Shown: one piece after another, positions 7,129 through 16,840 of the stretch
Position numbering within the stretch: position 1 is the stretch's first letter
Layout: every line of letters begins with the position of its first letter
Origin: Pseudomonas sp. UBA4194
Lineage (GTDB): Bacteria > Pseudomonadota > Gammaproteobacteria > Pseudomonadales > Pseudomonadaceae
Length of the DNA: 33,505 nt
NCBI RefSeq assembly: GCF_002379585.1
Contig: NZ_DFUE01000024.1
Location: 1 to 33,505, forward strand
Direction of reading: 5' to 3'
Translations under genes and position numbers: made by a program
Notes under the pieces: generated by a model
What the model saw: only the letters and a program-made list of their open reading frames with translations
Databases searched by the model: none
What the model was told of the DNA's origin: nothing

Positions 7129-10100
7129 ATGAATACCTATTCCCCCATCGCGCCCGGGCGCAACGATGCCTTCGTCAAGGACCGTGCCCAGCCGTGGATG
7201 CGCGCCCTGGATGGCGCCCAGCTCGCCGCCGTGAAAACCAGCCTGTTGGCCGAGCAGTACAGCGCCTCGGGCGAGGCGGCCTGGTTCACCGCCGCCAGCG
7301 CTGCGCAACGTCAGGCACTGACCCAGAGCCAGCAACGGCGGCGGCAGTGTCGTCAGGTGCTGAGCCAGTCCCTCAAAGCCTATAAAGGCGTCCTCGAGTT
7401 CACCGAACCGCTGTTGCGCGAGGCCCTGCGCATGCGCTTCGGCAGCGCCTACGACGTGCACACTCACCAGTTGGTGCGGGTGCAGACCGAGACAGCACTG
7501 GGCGGCCTGCTGGAGCACTACACCCCCGCACCCCAAAGCCTGATGCTGGCAGCCCTGCATAACTTCGTCGTCGAAGAGCCGTTCCATGCCTTCGCCGCCC
7601 TGGCACCGGCCGGCAGCTTGCAACACTCGGCGCCCATCAAGCTGGACCCCTTCCTCAGCGGCGTATCCTGGCAATACACCGGCACACTGGCGATCGAACC
7701 CTCGGCGTTCGCCACCTTCTGTCGTCAGCTGGACCTGGGCGAGCGCTATCAGGAGCACCTGAGCGGTATCTTCGACCACCCCGACACACGCGACGCTCTG
7801 GCGGCGCAAATGATCGCCGCGCGCAAGGCCGAACTCGACACCCTGAGCCACGTTGCGAGACTGCAGAAACACATCGACGACGACGGCTTCACTGTGCTCA
7901 CCGAGCTGATCGCCGGCCGTCCGGCCACCTGGGCCGGACAGGCCGTGCAATGCAGTCGCCTCAGCCTGCTGCGTTCGGCCCTGCACGATATCGTGCTGAT
8001 CGGCCCGGCCCCGGGCAACGGTCAAACCGACACACCTTGCCTGGCGTGGATTCCCGGTGACCCCAAAACCCCGCTCAAGCAGTACCCCTCCAGCGGTGCC
8101 TTTGCCCGCGAGCTGGGCAGCCGCCTGGCGCTGCCGGGCTACCGAGATTTTTTCCTGGGTTTCATCGCCCAGCAGGAACGGATCGACTTCAAGCGACGCC
8201 TGCAAGCGCGCCTGTGGCGCAAGGAAGAGAACGACGAGGGTCGCGCCATCGCCGTGGTCAATACTCAGCCCGTGCTGGACATCGAGCCCGTTGCCGTGCG
8301 CGGTGAGTTGTTTGCCCATCTGCATCAGCGCCACATCGCCTGGCTCAAGGCCCAGGGCGCGGCCGTCGCCATCCCCACGGCCACGGTCGATGCCCAGCAG
8401 GCGCTGCTGCGTTGGGAAGGCTACCTGCAAACCGGTGTGTCGCTGTTGAGCTATGCCGGCATGTGCATCCCGGCACTGGGCGTGGTGATGCTGCCGATCA
8501 TCGCCGAACAGCTGCTCAGCGAGGTGTATCACGGGGTCGAAGCCTGGGGCGATGACCGCACCGATGAGGCCTTCAGCCATTTCGCCAGCGTGCTGGGCAA
8601 TCTCGGTTTGATGGTGGTCACCGGCGGGCTGGCCGAGGATTTTGCCAGCACCTACAAGAACCCCACGGTCGACCGTATGCAGCCCGTCACCCTGGCCAGT
8701 GGCGAGCAACGGCTATGGTATCCAGAGCTGGATGCCTACCGCAGCGACGTGAAGCTGCCCACCGAGGTGCAACCCGATGCCCAGGGCGTCTACCGCCATG
8801 CGGAAAAGGATTGGATAAAACTCGATGGCGCAGTGCATGAGGTCAGCGCAGCGGACCCCAAGGGCACCCGACGGATCTTGCACCCCAGCGACTCGAATGC
8901 TTATCAGCCGCCGGTCGAACACAACGGGGCAGGGGCCTGGACCGCCCGCTTCGAGCAGCCCTTGCACTGGGATGACGCGACCTTGCTGCGTCGACTCGGC
9001 CCGCTCAGCGAAGGCCTTGATGAGGGGCAACTGCGGCAGGCGCTGAGCCTGACCGGCGTCGATGCAGCGCAGGTGCGGCGTTGCCTGGTCGAGCAGACGC
9101 CGCCACCGGCGCTGCTGCGCGATACCCTGCAACGCTTCCAGGCCGAACGCCAGTCCCGCCTGCTGATCGCCCGACTGCGCGCCGGGCAGCCGTTGGGCGG
9201 GCGCACGGGCTACCCGCTGGGCCTGCTGACGCGCCACCCCCGCTGGCCAAAGTCACTCATGCTCAAGGTCTATGAAGGTCCGGAAGCCTGGGGGGCTGCC
9301 GCCGAATACGGCAACGGCAGCCGGGTGCTGACCCTGCAACGCAGTGACATCACAAGTGGCCAGTTGGCTGAACGCCTGCTCGAACAGCTCGACACCTCGG
9401 CCCTGAGCGAGCTGTTCGGCGACAGCCTGCCGGTCGATCACAGCGCTCGGCTGCACGCGATCGACGGGCTGCTGGCAGACTTGGCCGAGGCCCAGCGCCA
9501 GGCCATGCTGGAGCTTTACTATCCCGTGCCTGAGTCGGTTGCCAGTGTGCCGCTCGCCCCAGTGCTGCGCGATTTTCCCGGGCTGCCCACGGCGGTCGCC
9601 GACGAGATTCTTGGCCAAGCCACCAGTGCCGAACGCCTGACCTTGGAAAAGCAACACAAGGTGCCCCTGCGCCTGGCGCAGATGGCCCGTGGTTATCAGC
9701 GCGAGGTCCGCTTGAACCGGGCCATCGAGGGCATCCACCTGAGCGGCCTGACCAGTGCCGACAGCGATACTCTCGGCTTTGGTCTGCTGGACACACTGGC
9801 AACCTGGCCCAGCGACATGCGCCTGGAACTGCGCGATCAGCGCCTGACCGGCACCCTGGTGCAACAGGCGGGGGCCGACGCCGCCACCACGCAGGCCAGG
9901 CTGGTGCGCCACAACGGCCTGTACCAGGCCTACGACGCCCAAGGGCATCAGCTCAACGCCCCCGGCGACCTCTACAGCGCCGTGCTCAAGGCACTGCCCG
10001 ATGCCCAACGCCGCCAGTTGGGCCTGCAGATTCATGACGCCGAAAGTTTGCGCACCTCCCTGGCGGCGCGGGCCAGCGACGACCGCACGGCAGCCGGTGC

Positions 10101-12036
10101 AGTGCTGGGTGCGACAGCCACTCCCACCGGCTGGCGCCGCCTCACTCGGGTCGATCAACAGTTGGGCTACCCCATGAGTGGCGAAGGCCGCCTGCCCAGC
10201 GCTCGCGATGCATTGGCCCGCCAGGCCAGCGCGTTGTATCCGTCCCTGGACAGCAGCGCGGTGGACGCCCTGCTGGAGGAGATGAGCTTTCTGTACTCTG
10301 ACAGCGAGATTGCCCAGGAGCTGGAACGCCTGGCCCACGACTGGCAGCACACCCGCAGCATGCTGGATGCCTGGGTGGCGCAACCGCTGACCGATTCCGC
10401 TGCGGGCAGTGCCGCGGCGCGGCGGGCGACCCGCGCGCAGGTTGCACAGCGCATCAAGGCCTGCTGGCTGCGCGAGACACCCCGAGTGATGACCGCCGCA
10501 GGTCAGCTGTTGGGTTTTGAACTTGACCTCTCTGAGTTGACCCTCGGCGAGTTGCCAGCGCTGACCGCACGTTTCGACCATGTGTCTTCCCTGAACCTGC
10601 GCCGGACCGGGCTGACGGACGATGGCAATGCTTTCATCAGTCTGTTTCCCCATGTGCGCTGGCTGGAACTGGCCAACAATCGCCTGACCCGTTTGCCGGA
10701 GGCGATCACGCCGATGCGCAACCTGAGCAAATTGTTGTTGGCCCACAACCAGATCGTGCTGAGCGCCGAAGCCGCCGAAGCGCTCAGTGGCCTGACCCGG
10801 CTCAAGGATATCCACCTGAGCAATAACCCTTTGGGCCGCACCTTCGACGTCAGTGCCATGACCGATCTGCGTGGCCTGCGTTTGAGCCACACCGGCATCG
10901 ATAGCTGGCCACCGGGGGTGATGAAACTGGAGGCTCTGGAAGTGCTCGGCTTGCGCGGTAATCGCATCAGCGAGATTCCAGACGAGGTGCTCGATCCGGC
11001 ACCCGAGGACAGCGCCCGCGTCATGCGCATCAACCGGGTGACCTACCTGCACGACAATCCCCTGAGCGAGGCCAGCCTGACCCGCCTGCGCCAGTACCAC
11101 GAAAACAACGGCAGCGGCCTGGGCATCGGTTACCCCGGTCGGGTGCATCGTCGCCCCAACATCGTCAGCCCCCAGGACGAATTGATCCCGCGCTGGCTGC
11201 AAAAGCTTCCTGCCGCCGAGCGCGAGATCAAGACCCAGGCCTGGAAGGCTCTGCAAGCCGAACCGAACTCCCAGGAGCTGTTCAGGGTGTTCAGCGAACT
11301 CACCGAGACCGCCGATTTTCAACGCGCCTACCCGCTGCTCCAGGCGCGGGTATGGAAGGTGATCGAGGCGGCCAGCGAGGACCAGGCGGTGCGCGACGCC
11401 GTGTTCACCTACGCCAGCCATGAGCGTACCTGCAGCGACGGCGTGACTCTGGTGTTCAGCAACCTGGAGGTGCGCGCCATGGTCCAGCAGGCACTCGGCA
11501 CCCCAGGCTCCGCCACGCAAATGCTCAAGCTGTGCAAGGGGCTGTTTCGCCTGGAGGAAGTCGAAAAGGTGGCCCAGGCCGATATTCAGGCGCGCCTGAA
11601 GGCGGGGCGCAGTGTCGATGATGTGGAGGTGCAGTTGGGCTACCGGATTGTCCTGCGCAAGGCGCTGGAGCTGCCGGGTCAGCCGGAAAGGATGATCTTC
11701 ACCGGCATGACCGAGCTGGATGCCGCCACGCTGGGCAAGGCCCAGGCCAGCATCCTGGCCATGGAGGATGGCCCGGCCATGCGCGAGGCGCTCTACCGCA
11801 GTGACGCGTGGGTCGGCTACCTGCGCCAGCAGCATGTCGCGCGCTTCGAGGCGGTGACCGAGCCTTATCTCAAGCGCTTCAACGCCCTGGAAGACGACGT
11901 GAGCGAAATAGGCCACGCGCGCTACATGTCCCAACTGCAAACCCTGCAGCAACGTCTGGACAGCGAGCAGCGGCGGCTGATCAAGGAACTCACCGATCAG
12001 GCCCTGGCCGATCAGGTGGAGGACACCGAACTTTGA
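7129..12036 (+). CDS. Giant DUF6543-like/LRR/NEL-type E3 ubiquitin ligase protein, copy 1
   Basis: The product is 1635 aa with no signal peptide. Residues 1-420 form a large region resembling the Pseudomonas DUF6543 ('dermonecrotic toxin') family, with the shared WIPGDPKTPLKQY motif. Residues about 428-504 form a hydrophobic hairpin (YAGMCIPALGVVMLPIIAEQ, then GNLGLMVVTGG). Next come a WIKLDG segment, and a long linker with DFPGLP (about 813), KVPLRLAQMAR and GYPMSGEG (about 1013). LRRs cover about 1130-1290 (WLELANNRLTRLPEAI, LGLRGNRISEIPDEV). The C-terminus resembles NEL, the E3 ligase domain of IpaH/SspH effectors, with catalytic Cys1435 and Asp1437 in RTCSDGVTL. By homology it would ubiquitinate a host protein chosen by the LRR. 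It is the most diverged copy in the catalytic loop (CSDG rather than CGDG). Its ATG has a ribosome site buried in a hairpin. Delivery route and target are unknown. Confidence 0.88.
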   Translation: MNTYSPIAPGRNDAFVKDRAQPWMRALDGAQLAAVKTSLLAEQYSASGEAAWFTAASAAQRQALTQSQQRRRQCRQVLSQSLKAYKGVLEFTEPLLREALRMRFGSAYDVHTHQLVRVQTETALGGLLEHYTPAPQSLMLAALHNFVVEEPFHAFAALAPAGSLQHSAPIKLDPFLSGVSWQYTGTLAIEPSAFATFCRQLDLGERYQEHLSGIFDHPDTRDALAAQMIAARKAELDTLSHVARLQKHIDDDGFTVLTELIAGRPATWAGQAVQCSRLSLLRSALHDIVLIGPAPGNGQTDTPCLAWIPGDPKTPLKQYPSSGAFARELGSRLALPGYRDFFLGFIAQQERIDFKRRLQARLWRKEENDEGRAIAVVNTQPVLDIEPVAVRGELFAHLHQRHIAWLKAQGAAVAIPTATVDAQQALLRWEGYLQTGVSLLSYAGMCIPALGVVMLPIIAEQLLSEVYHGVEAWGDDRTDEAFSHFASVLGNLGLMVVTGGLAEDFASTYKNPTVDRMQPVTLASGEQRLWYPELDAYRSDVKLPTEVQPDAQGVYRHAEKDWIKLDGAVHEVSAADPKGTRRILHPSDSNAYQPPVEHNGAGAWTARFEQPLHWDDATLLRRLGPLSEGLDEGQLRQALSLTGVDAAQVRRCLVEQTPPPALLRDTLQRFQAERQSRLLIARLRAGQPLGGRTGYPLGLLTRHPRWPKSLMLKVYEGPEAWGAAAEYGNGSRVLTLQRSDITSGQLAERLLEQLDTSALSELFGDSLPVDHSARLHAIDGLLADLAEAQRQAMLELYYPVPESVASVPLAPVLRDFPGLPTAVADEILGQATSAERLTLEKQHKVPLRLAQMARGYQREVRLNRAIEGIHLSGLTSADSDTLGFGLLDTLATWPSDMRLELRDQRLTGTLVQQAGADAATTQARLVRHNGLYQAYDAQGHQLNAPGDLYSAVLKALPDAQRRQLGLQIHDAESLRTSLAARASDDRTAAGAVLGATATPTGWRRLTRVDQQLGYPMSGEGRLPSARDALARQASALYPSLDSSAVDALLEEMSFLYSDSEIAQELERLAHDWQHTRSMLDAWVAQPLTDSAAGSAAARRATRAQVAQRIKACWLRETPRVMTAAGQLLGFELDLSELTLGELPALTARFDHVSSLNLRRTGLTDDGNAFISLFPHVRWLELANNRLTRLPEAITPMRNLSKLLLAHNQIVLSAEAAEALSGLTRLKDIHLSNNPLGRTFDVSAMTDLRGLRLSHTGIDSWPPGVMKLEALEVLGLRGNRISEIPDEVLDPAPEDSARVMRINRVTYLHDNPLSEASLTRLRQYHENNGSGLGIGYPGRVHRRPNIVSPQDELIPRWLQKLPAAEREIKTQAWKALQAEPNSQELFRVFSELTETADFQRAYPLLQARVWKVIEAASEDQAVRDAVFTYASHERTCSDGVTLVFSNLEVRAMVQQALGTPGSATQMLKLCKGLFRLEEVEKVAQADIQARLKAGRSVDDVEVQLGYRIVLRKALELPGQPERMIFTGMTELDAATLGKAQASILAMEDGPAMREALYRSDAWVGYLRQQHVARFEAVTEPYLKRFNALEDDVSEIGHARYMSQLQTLQQRLDSEQRRLIKELTDQALADQVEDTEL

Positions 12037-12083
12037 TCGTGGGCTAGCGCTATGTACCGCATGGGCGGGCAGGGCGACTGGTG

Positions 12084-12123
12084 CAATGCAGGCGCGCAAC
12101 ACTGAGGTTGCGCGCCTGCATTG
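12084..12123 (+). promoter_or_regulatory. Perfect 17-bp hairpin between giant genes 1 and 2, touching the ribosome site
   Basis: Arms 12084-12100 and 12107-12123 are exact reverse complements around the 6-nt loop actgag. The last base of the right arm is the first G of the GGAG ribosome site (12123-12126) of gene 2, whose ATG is at 12134. No T run follows on either strand, so it does not look like an intrinsic terminator. Likely roles are control of ribosome access, a block to 3' exonucleases protecting the upstream message, or an RNase processing site. Confidence 0.75.
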
Positions 12124-12133
12124 GAGCGCCGTC

Positions 12134-15100
12134 ATGGCTGATACAACTGCTACATCCACTCAACCGGTGGCCAACGTCCAGCACGTGGCTGCCGCAGTGC
12201 CGACCTGGCTCGCCCAGGCCAGTGCCGAACAGCGCACCCGTTACAACCTTTTGGCCGAGCAAAGCCTGGAATCCCAGGTAGCGGTGCAACGCCTGTGCAG
12301 TCGCTTCGAAGCGGCCGACACCTTCATTGAAAACCGCCTGGCCGTTGCCTTGCGCGAGCGTCTGGGCGTCACCGTGTCGCTGCGGGGCAGCGAGCTGATC
12401 AGCCTTCACTATCCGGTGCACAACCCCAACTTGCAGATACGCCGTACGGTCGACGTGCAACGCAGCAACCTGCTGCGTGCGGCCATGGCCAACTTCACGG
12501 CAGAGCAGGCCGATGGCGGCTTCGAAACAGGCTCGGTGATCCTGCCGGCAGGGGAATTCAAGGTGCTGGGCAGTGGCGCGACGTTGTATGAGTATGACCG
12601 GCAGCGGGTCGCGCCCATTACTCCCCGTCAGTTCGCTCACCTGTGCCGTGAGCAGGATTTCGGTGCGCAATATCAACGCCATTTCGATCAGGTGTTCGCG
12701 CCTTCTTCCGGCCCGCTGGGGACGCTGGGTGCCTTGCAGCTCAACCTCAACGACGGTTTCACCCTGGCACTGCAACAGGCAATCATCAGCCAGGCAGTGA
12801 GCGTGGAAGCGGGCAAAGCCGTGCAGGCGCTGATGGATGCCGGTACCGGGGTCAGTGCTGCAACGGCCCAGTGGAACGGCCAGCCGCTGCAGTTGCACTC
12901 GGTGCAGCTGCTGGTCACGTGGACGCACCAGGGCACCGCCCTGCAACGCGTGGGTGTGTTTACCCAAGCTGGCGACCCGGCCCGGCCATGCATCGCGTAC
13001 CTGCCTGGCGATCCGCAGCAGCCTTTCAAGGAATACGCCACGGTGGCGGGCTTTGCCGAGGCGCTGCGCGAACGTCTGCGCACGCCTGGGTTTCGTCAGT
13101 TGTGCAAAAGCTTCGTGGCCTTGAGCGAACAGGCCCCCTTCGTCGAACGGCTGGTGCAGACCCTCAACCCAGGCACCTTGCCGCCACCGGCCAAGACCCT
13201 GGCCCCGGCCGATCCCGACGCCGACATCGGCTTGCGCACCGCAGCCGTGACGCAGGCGTTGCCCGCCTGGTTGCATGGCCAACTGCTGCAGCAACTGCGC
13301 AACGACGCCCAGACCTTGTTGGTCCCCAACGCCATTGTCGACAGCCAGGTCAGCGCCCAGCGCTGGCAAACCCTGCTGACCCTGGGCCTGGACGGTTTGC
13401 AGGTGGTGGCCGGATTCGTCCCGGCGCTGGGGGTGCTGATGGTCGGCGCGGGCGCACTGCAGTTGCTCGCCGAGGTGTTCATCGGCATTGACGACTGGAC
13501 TCACGGCCAGCGTCAGGATGCGTTGAAACACCTGCTCAGCGTGGCCCAGAACGCCGCAGTCATGGGCGTGACCCTGGGCATTGGCGTGGCGATCCATCGC
13601 TCCAGCTTCGTCGAGGGTATGCTGCCGGTGCTCGACAGCGAAGGCCGCAGCCGTCTGCTCGACGCCTCCATGGACGCGTTCGTCAGCGACCATGAGCTGC
13701 CCGCCGATCTGCTGCCCAACGCCCTGGGCCAATACGTCGACGGCAGCCGTCGCTACATCAAGCTCGATGGCCAGCTGTATCGACTCGGCCAGGACGCCGG
13801 TAGCGAGCGCTGGCATCTGCGTCACCCCACCCGACCGTACCGCCTGGCCGTACGCCACAACGGCCAGGGTGCCTGGCGGGCGCAGCATGAGCAGCCGTCG
13901 ACCTGGACCACTGCCACAGCCCTGCGCCGCCTCGGCCACCGTGTCGAGGGGCTGGACGACGCCGTGCTGGAACAGGCCCGGCAAGCCTGTGGCTTGAGCG
14001 AGGCCGGCTTGCTGCGCCTGCACAACGAAAGCCTGCCGATGCCGGCGGCTCTGAGCGACACCCTCAACGATTTCCGCCTGCTGCGCGAAGTCGACAAACT
14101 GCCAGAGGCCGATCAGGCGCAGGCCTTCGAGACCCGCCGCACGCTTCAGGACACCCAAAGCAAGGCCTCTGGCATAGCGCCACTGATGCGCAGCTTCCCT
14201 GGCCTGAGCAGTGCCGCCGCCGAAGAAATCATCGCCGATGCGAAAACGGCCGAACGCCGGCAACTCACTGTCCATGGCAAGGTGCCCCTGCGCCTGGCCG
14301 AGCAGGCGCGCATGATGCTGCGTGAACGTCAGCTGAACCTTGCCCTGGCCGGGCTGCTCTGGCCCAAGGCGCAAGTGGGTGACAGTGCCTTGCTGCGCAC
14401 TGCCCTGGGCAAAGTGGACGAGACGGGCGCCGAGCTGTTCCAGCGCTGCGTGCAGGACCGCCAGGCGGCCGCCAGCGCCATCGGCCAACGCCGACCGGCA
14501 TCCTGGTGGCGACCACCGGTGCGACTGCCCCATGGCCACCTGGGCTACCCCCTCAGCGGGCGCGGCTACTGGGGGCAATCGACGCCCATGTTGTTGCGCA
14601 TGCAACGCTTGCGCAGGCTCTATCCATTGGTGCGCGAGGATGAACTCCAGGCGCTGTACGAGGGCTTGGGCGGCGCGGCAGTGGAAGCCAACCTGGCTCG
14701 GCGCGAGCTGGAATATCAGTGCCTGAACCACGATCTCGACCAGTGGGTCGACGAACGGGCGACGATGCTCAACCCCGCCGGCATCCGGGTGCCGGTAGAC
14801 CGGGTGGACCGGGTCCAGGCGCGTCATCGCATTCTCCAGGCCTGGCGCCGAGAGGCCGGTCGAATGAGGTCGGCACGTGGTCGCGGTGACGGCTACACCC
14901 TGGATCTGGGTGACCTGTATGTGGGCTCGCTGCCTGTCATCACCGGCGATTTCAGTCATGTCTACGTATTGCTCCTGGAGAGCATGGGCCTGGAGCAACT
15001 GCCTGAAGGCTTCCTGCTGGGCTTTCCGCGCCTGGAAGAGCTTGAGCTGCAAAACAACCGTCTGACCCGCATTCCGCCCGTCGTGGCGCTGCTGACCGAC

Positions 15101-16840
15101 CTCAACACCCTGACCCTGGACAACAACCGGTTGCAGGACAGCCCCACCATGTTCGCGGCGCTACGCAACCTCACCAATCTGCAGCTGCTGACACTGGGCG
15201 ACAACCCGATGGCAATCACGCCACAGGCCGCCACGGTTCTGGGCAACCTGCGCGGCCTGACCATGCTCTCGCTCGACCGGTTGCAGATGGACGACCCCGC
15301 ACGGGTGCTCGCGCCCCTGCGTCGGCTTCCTTACCTGGGCAGCCTGTGGCTACGTGACAACCAGATGGTCATGACCCCGGCGATCATGCAGAGCTTGAGC
15401 CAATTGCGCGCCCTGGATTATCTGGACCTGTCCGGCAACCCGCTGGGGGAACCCTTGGATGTGGGCTCGCTGACCGACCTGGCCGTGTTGAACCTGCACG
15501 ATTGCGGCCTGACCCGCTGGCCCGAAGGCCTGACGGCCCTGATGAGTCGGCGCCCACTGACGTTGCGCAGCGTCAGTCTGGAAGACAATCCCATTACCGA
15601 GGTGCCGGAGTTGGCGGGTTTGCCGTTCTTCACCGAGGAGCCGTCCCCACTGCAGCCTTTGCGCATCGATGCTGCGGCCATGAACGAGGTAGGGCGGGCC
15701 CGCCTGCTCGCCGCAGGGGTTCAGGCACGTGACCTCGATCCGGCCAGCCACAACTGGCGTACGCAATGCCCGGAAGCCGTGCTGAACCTGGCGCAGCAGT
15801 TGCGCGACGAGCCACAGTCGCGGTTTTTTTTCGAGGCCATCGATCGCGTACAGGAAACCGCCGAGTACCGTCGAGACGCTACCGCAGGACGCCAACGGGT
15901 GTGGAACCTGATTCGCGCACTGGCCGAACCGGCCGCAGGCGACGATGGCCAGGGCTTGCAGCACTTGCGTCAACAGGTGTTCAGCATCGGCGATGAGGTG
16001 ATCAATACCTGCGGGGATGGCGTCGAACTGTTGATCGGCCGCAGCGAGACTCTGGTCGCCGCTCACCGTGCCGGCCTCAACGCCTCCACGGCTCGCCAGG
16101 GCCTGGCCGACCTGCTGCGCCTGGGCCGCCAGCTGTACCGCGCCGATCTGTTGGATCAGGCAGCGATCCAGATTACCCAGCGTCGCCTGGACCGCCGCGC
16201 CCACCTGCTGGCAGGCATCGAGCCTGGGCAGCTATCGGCGGAGCAATGGCGCGCCATCAGTGAGGATCAACAAGCCGCCGCGCCTGCCCTGTATCCCGCC
16301 GATGAGGTGAGTCACGCGCTGCTGCGCTTTGGCGGCGACGAGGTCGAGATTCGCTTGAGCTTGCGCCTGGCCTTGCAGAACACCCTGGACCTGCAACCGC
16401 AGACCGCTCACCTGCGCTATCCGGAGCCGATGCCCGCGGCCCTGCTCGAGCAGGTAACGGCCGACGTTCACCGCGACGACAGCGACGTGGGTTTTCTTGA
16501 CTGGCTGGAAGACCAACCGTTCTGGACGCAAACCCTGCGCCGACGCTATCAGGCCCGATTCGATGCCCTGGACCGCGACTGGCAGGCAGGCCAGCTCTAC
16601 CTCTACGAGATCGGCTCCAGCGAACCGCAACCCGACCCCGTGCCCCAGGCGCCGCGCGACGTGCTCAACGGCGTGCTGGGCGATCGCGGTTGGTACCGCG
16701 ATGGGCGGATGCAGGTGGTGACGCTGACCGACACCGAACAGGAAACCGCGCGCCAGGCTTTGATCGCAGGCCAGGCAGACGCCATCCGCACACTGACGCG
16801 ACAACTGAGCGAACTCGCATTGCAAGGAGAGCAAGCATGA
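12134..16840 (+). CDS. Giant DUF6543-like/LRR/NEL-type E3 ubiquitin ligase protein, copy 2
   Basis: The product is 1568 aa from ATG 12134 (MADTTATSTQPVANVQ), preceded by GGAG with 7-nt spacing. An upstream in-frame ATG at 12086 lies inside the hairpin and is rejected as the start. Layout: DUF6543-like region (1-410) with YLPGDPQQPFKEY; hydrophobic hairpin about 413-495 (VVAGFVPALGVLMVGAGALQ, then the DDWTHGQ turn and VMGVTLGIGVAI); YIKLDGQLYRL; a linker with SFPGLS, KVPLRLAEQAR and GYPLSGRG; LRRs about 919-1165 (LEELELQNNRLTRIPPVV); NEL-type C-terminus with Cys1293 and Asp1295 in NTCGDGVEL. Two parts of the linker present in copies 1 and 5 are much shorter here. It is closest to copy 3, with mostly synonymous differences in compared stretches. 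Its TGA overlaps the next ATG. Confidence 0.88.
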   Translation: MADTTATSTQPVANVQHVAAAVPTWLAQASAEQRTRYNLLAEQSLESQVAVQRLCSRFEAADTFIENRLAVALRERLGVTVSLRGSELISLHYPVHNPNLQIRRTVDVQRSNLLRAAMANFTAEQADGGFETGSVILPAGEFKVLGSGATLYEYDRQRVAPITPRQFAHLCREQDFGAQYQRHFDQVFAPSSGPLGTLGALQLNLNDGFTLALQQAIISQAVSVEAGKAVQALMDAGTGVSAATAQWNGQPLQLHSVQLLVTWTHQGTALQRVGVFTQAGDPARPCIAYLPGDPQQPFKEYATVAGFAEALRERLRTPGFRQLCKSFVALSEQAPFVERLVQTLNPGTLPPPAKTLAPADPDADIGLRTAAVTQALPAWLHGQLLQQLRNDAQTLLVPNAIVDSQVSAQRWQTLLTLGLDGLQVVAGFVPALGVLMVGAGALQLLAEVFIGIDDWTHGQRQDALKHLLSVAQNAAVMGVTLGIGVAIHRSSFVEGMLPVLDSEGRSRLLDASMDAFVSDHELPADLLPNALGQYVDGSRRYIKLDGQLYRLGQDAGSERWHLRHPTRPYRLAVRHNGQGAWRAQHEQPSTWTTATALRRLGHRVEGLDDAVLEQARQACGLSEAGLLRLHNESLPMPAALSDTLNDFRLLREVDKLPEADQAQAFETRRTLQDTQSKASGIAPLMRSFPGLSSAAAEEIIADAKTAERRQLTVHGKVPLRLAEQARMMLRERQLNLALAGLLWPKAQVGDSALLRTALGKVDETGAELFQRCVQDRQAAASAIGQRRPASWWRPPVRLPHGHLGYPLSGRGYWGQSTPMLLRMQRLRRLYPLVREDELQALYEGLGGAAVEANLARRELEYQCLNHDLDQWVDERATMLNPAGIRVPVDRVDRVQARHRILQAWRREAGRMRSARGRGDGYTLDLGDLYVGSLPVITGDFSHVYVLLLESMGLEQLPEGFLLGFPRLEELELQNNRLTRIPPVVALLTDLNTLTLDNNRLQDSPTMFAALRNLTNLQLLTLGDNPMAITPQAATVLGNLRGLTMLSLDRLQMDDPARVLAPLRRLPYLGSLWLRDNQMVMTPAIMQSLSQLRALDYLDLSGNPLGEPLDVGSLTDLAVLNLHDCGLTRWPEGLTALMSRRPLTLRSVSLEDNPITEVPELAGLPFFTEEPSPLQPLRIDAAAMNEVGRARLLAAGVQARDLDPASHNWRTQCPEAVLNLAQQLRDEPQSRFFFEAIDRVQETAEYRRDATAGRQRVWNLIRALAEPAAGDDGQGLQHLRQQVFSIGDEVINTCGDGVELLIGRSETLVAAHRAGLNASTARQGLADLLRLGRQLYRADLLDQAAIQITQRRLDRRAHLLAGIEPGQLSAEQWRAISEDQQAAAPALYPADEVSHALLRFGGDEVEIRLSLRLALQNTLDLQPQTAHLRYPEPMPAALLEQVTADVHRDDSDVGFLDWLEDQPFWTQTLRRRYQARFDALDRDWQAGQLYLYEIGSSEPQPDPVPQAPRDVLNGVLGDRGWYRDGRMQVVTLTDTEQETARQALIAGQADAIRTLTRQLSELALQGEQA

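Noticed and set aside
12086..12133. Upstream start for giant gene 2
   Set aside because: The ATG at 12086 is inside the left arm of the 17-bp hairpin and lacks a ribosome site; ATG 12134 has GGAG at good spacing and aligns with the other copies.
16690..16836. Upstream extension of giant gene 3
   Set aside because: It would overlap the conserved C-terminus of copy 2 in another frame; the ATGA junction with AAGGAG gives the natural start.
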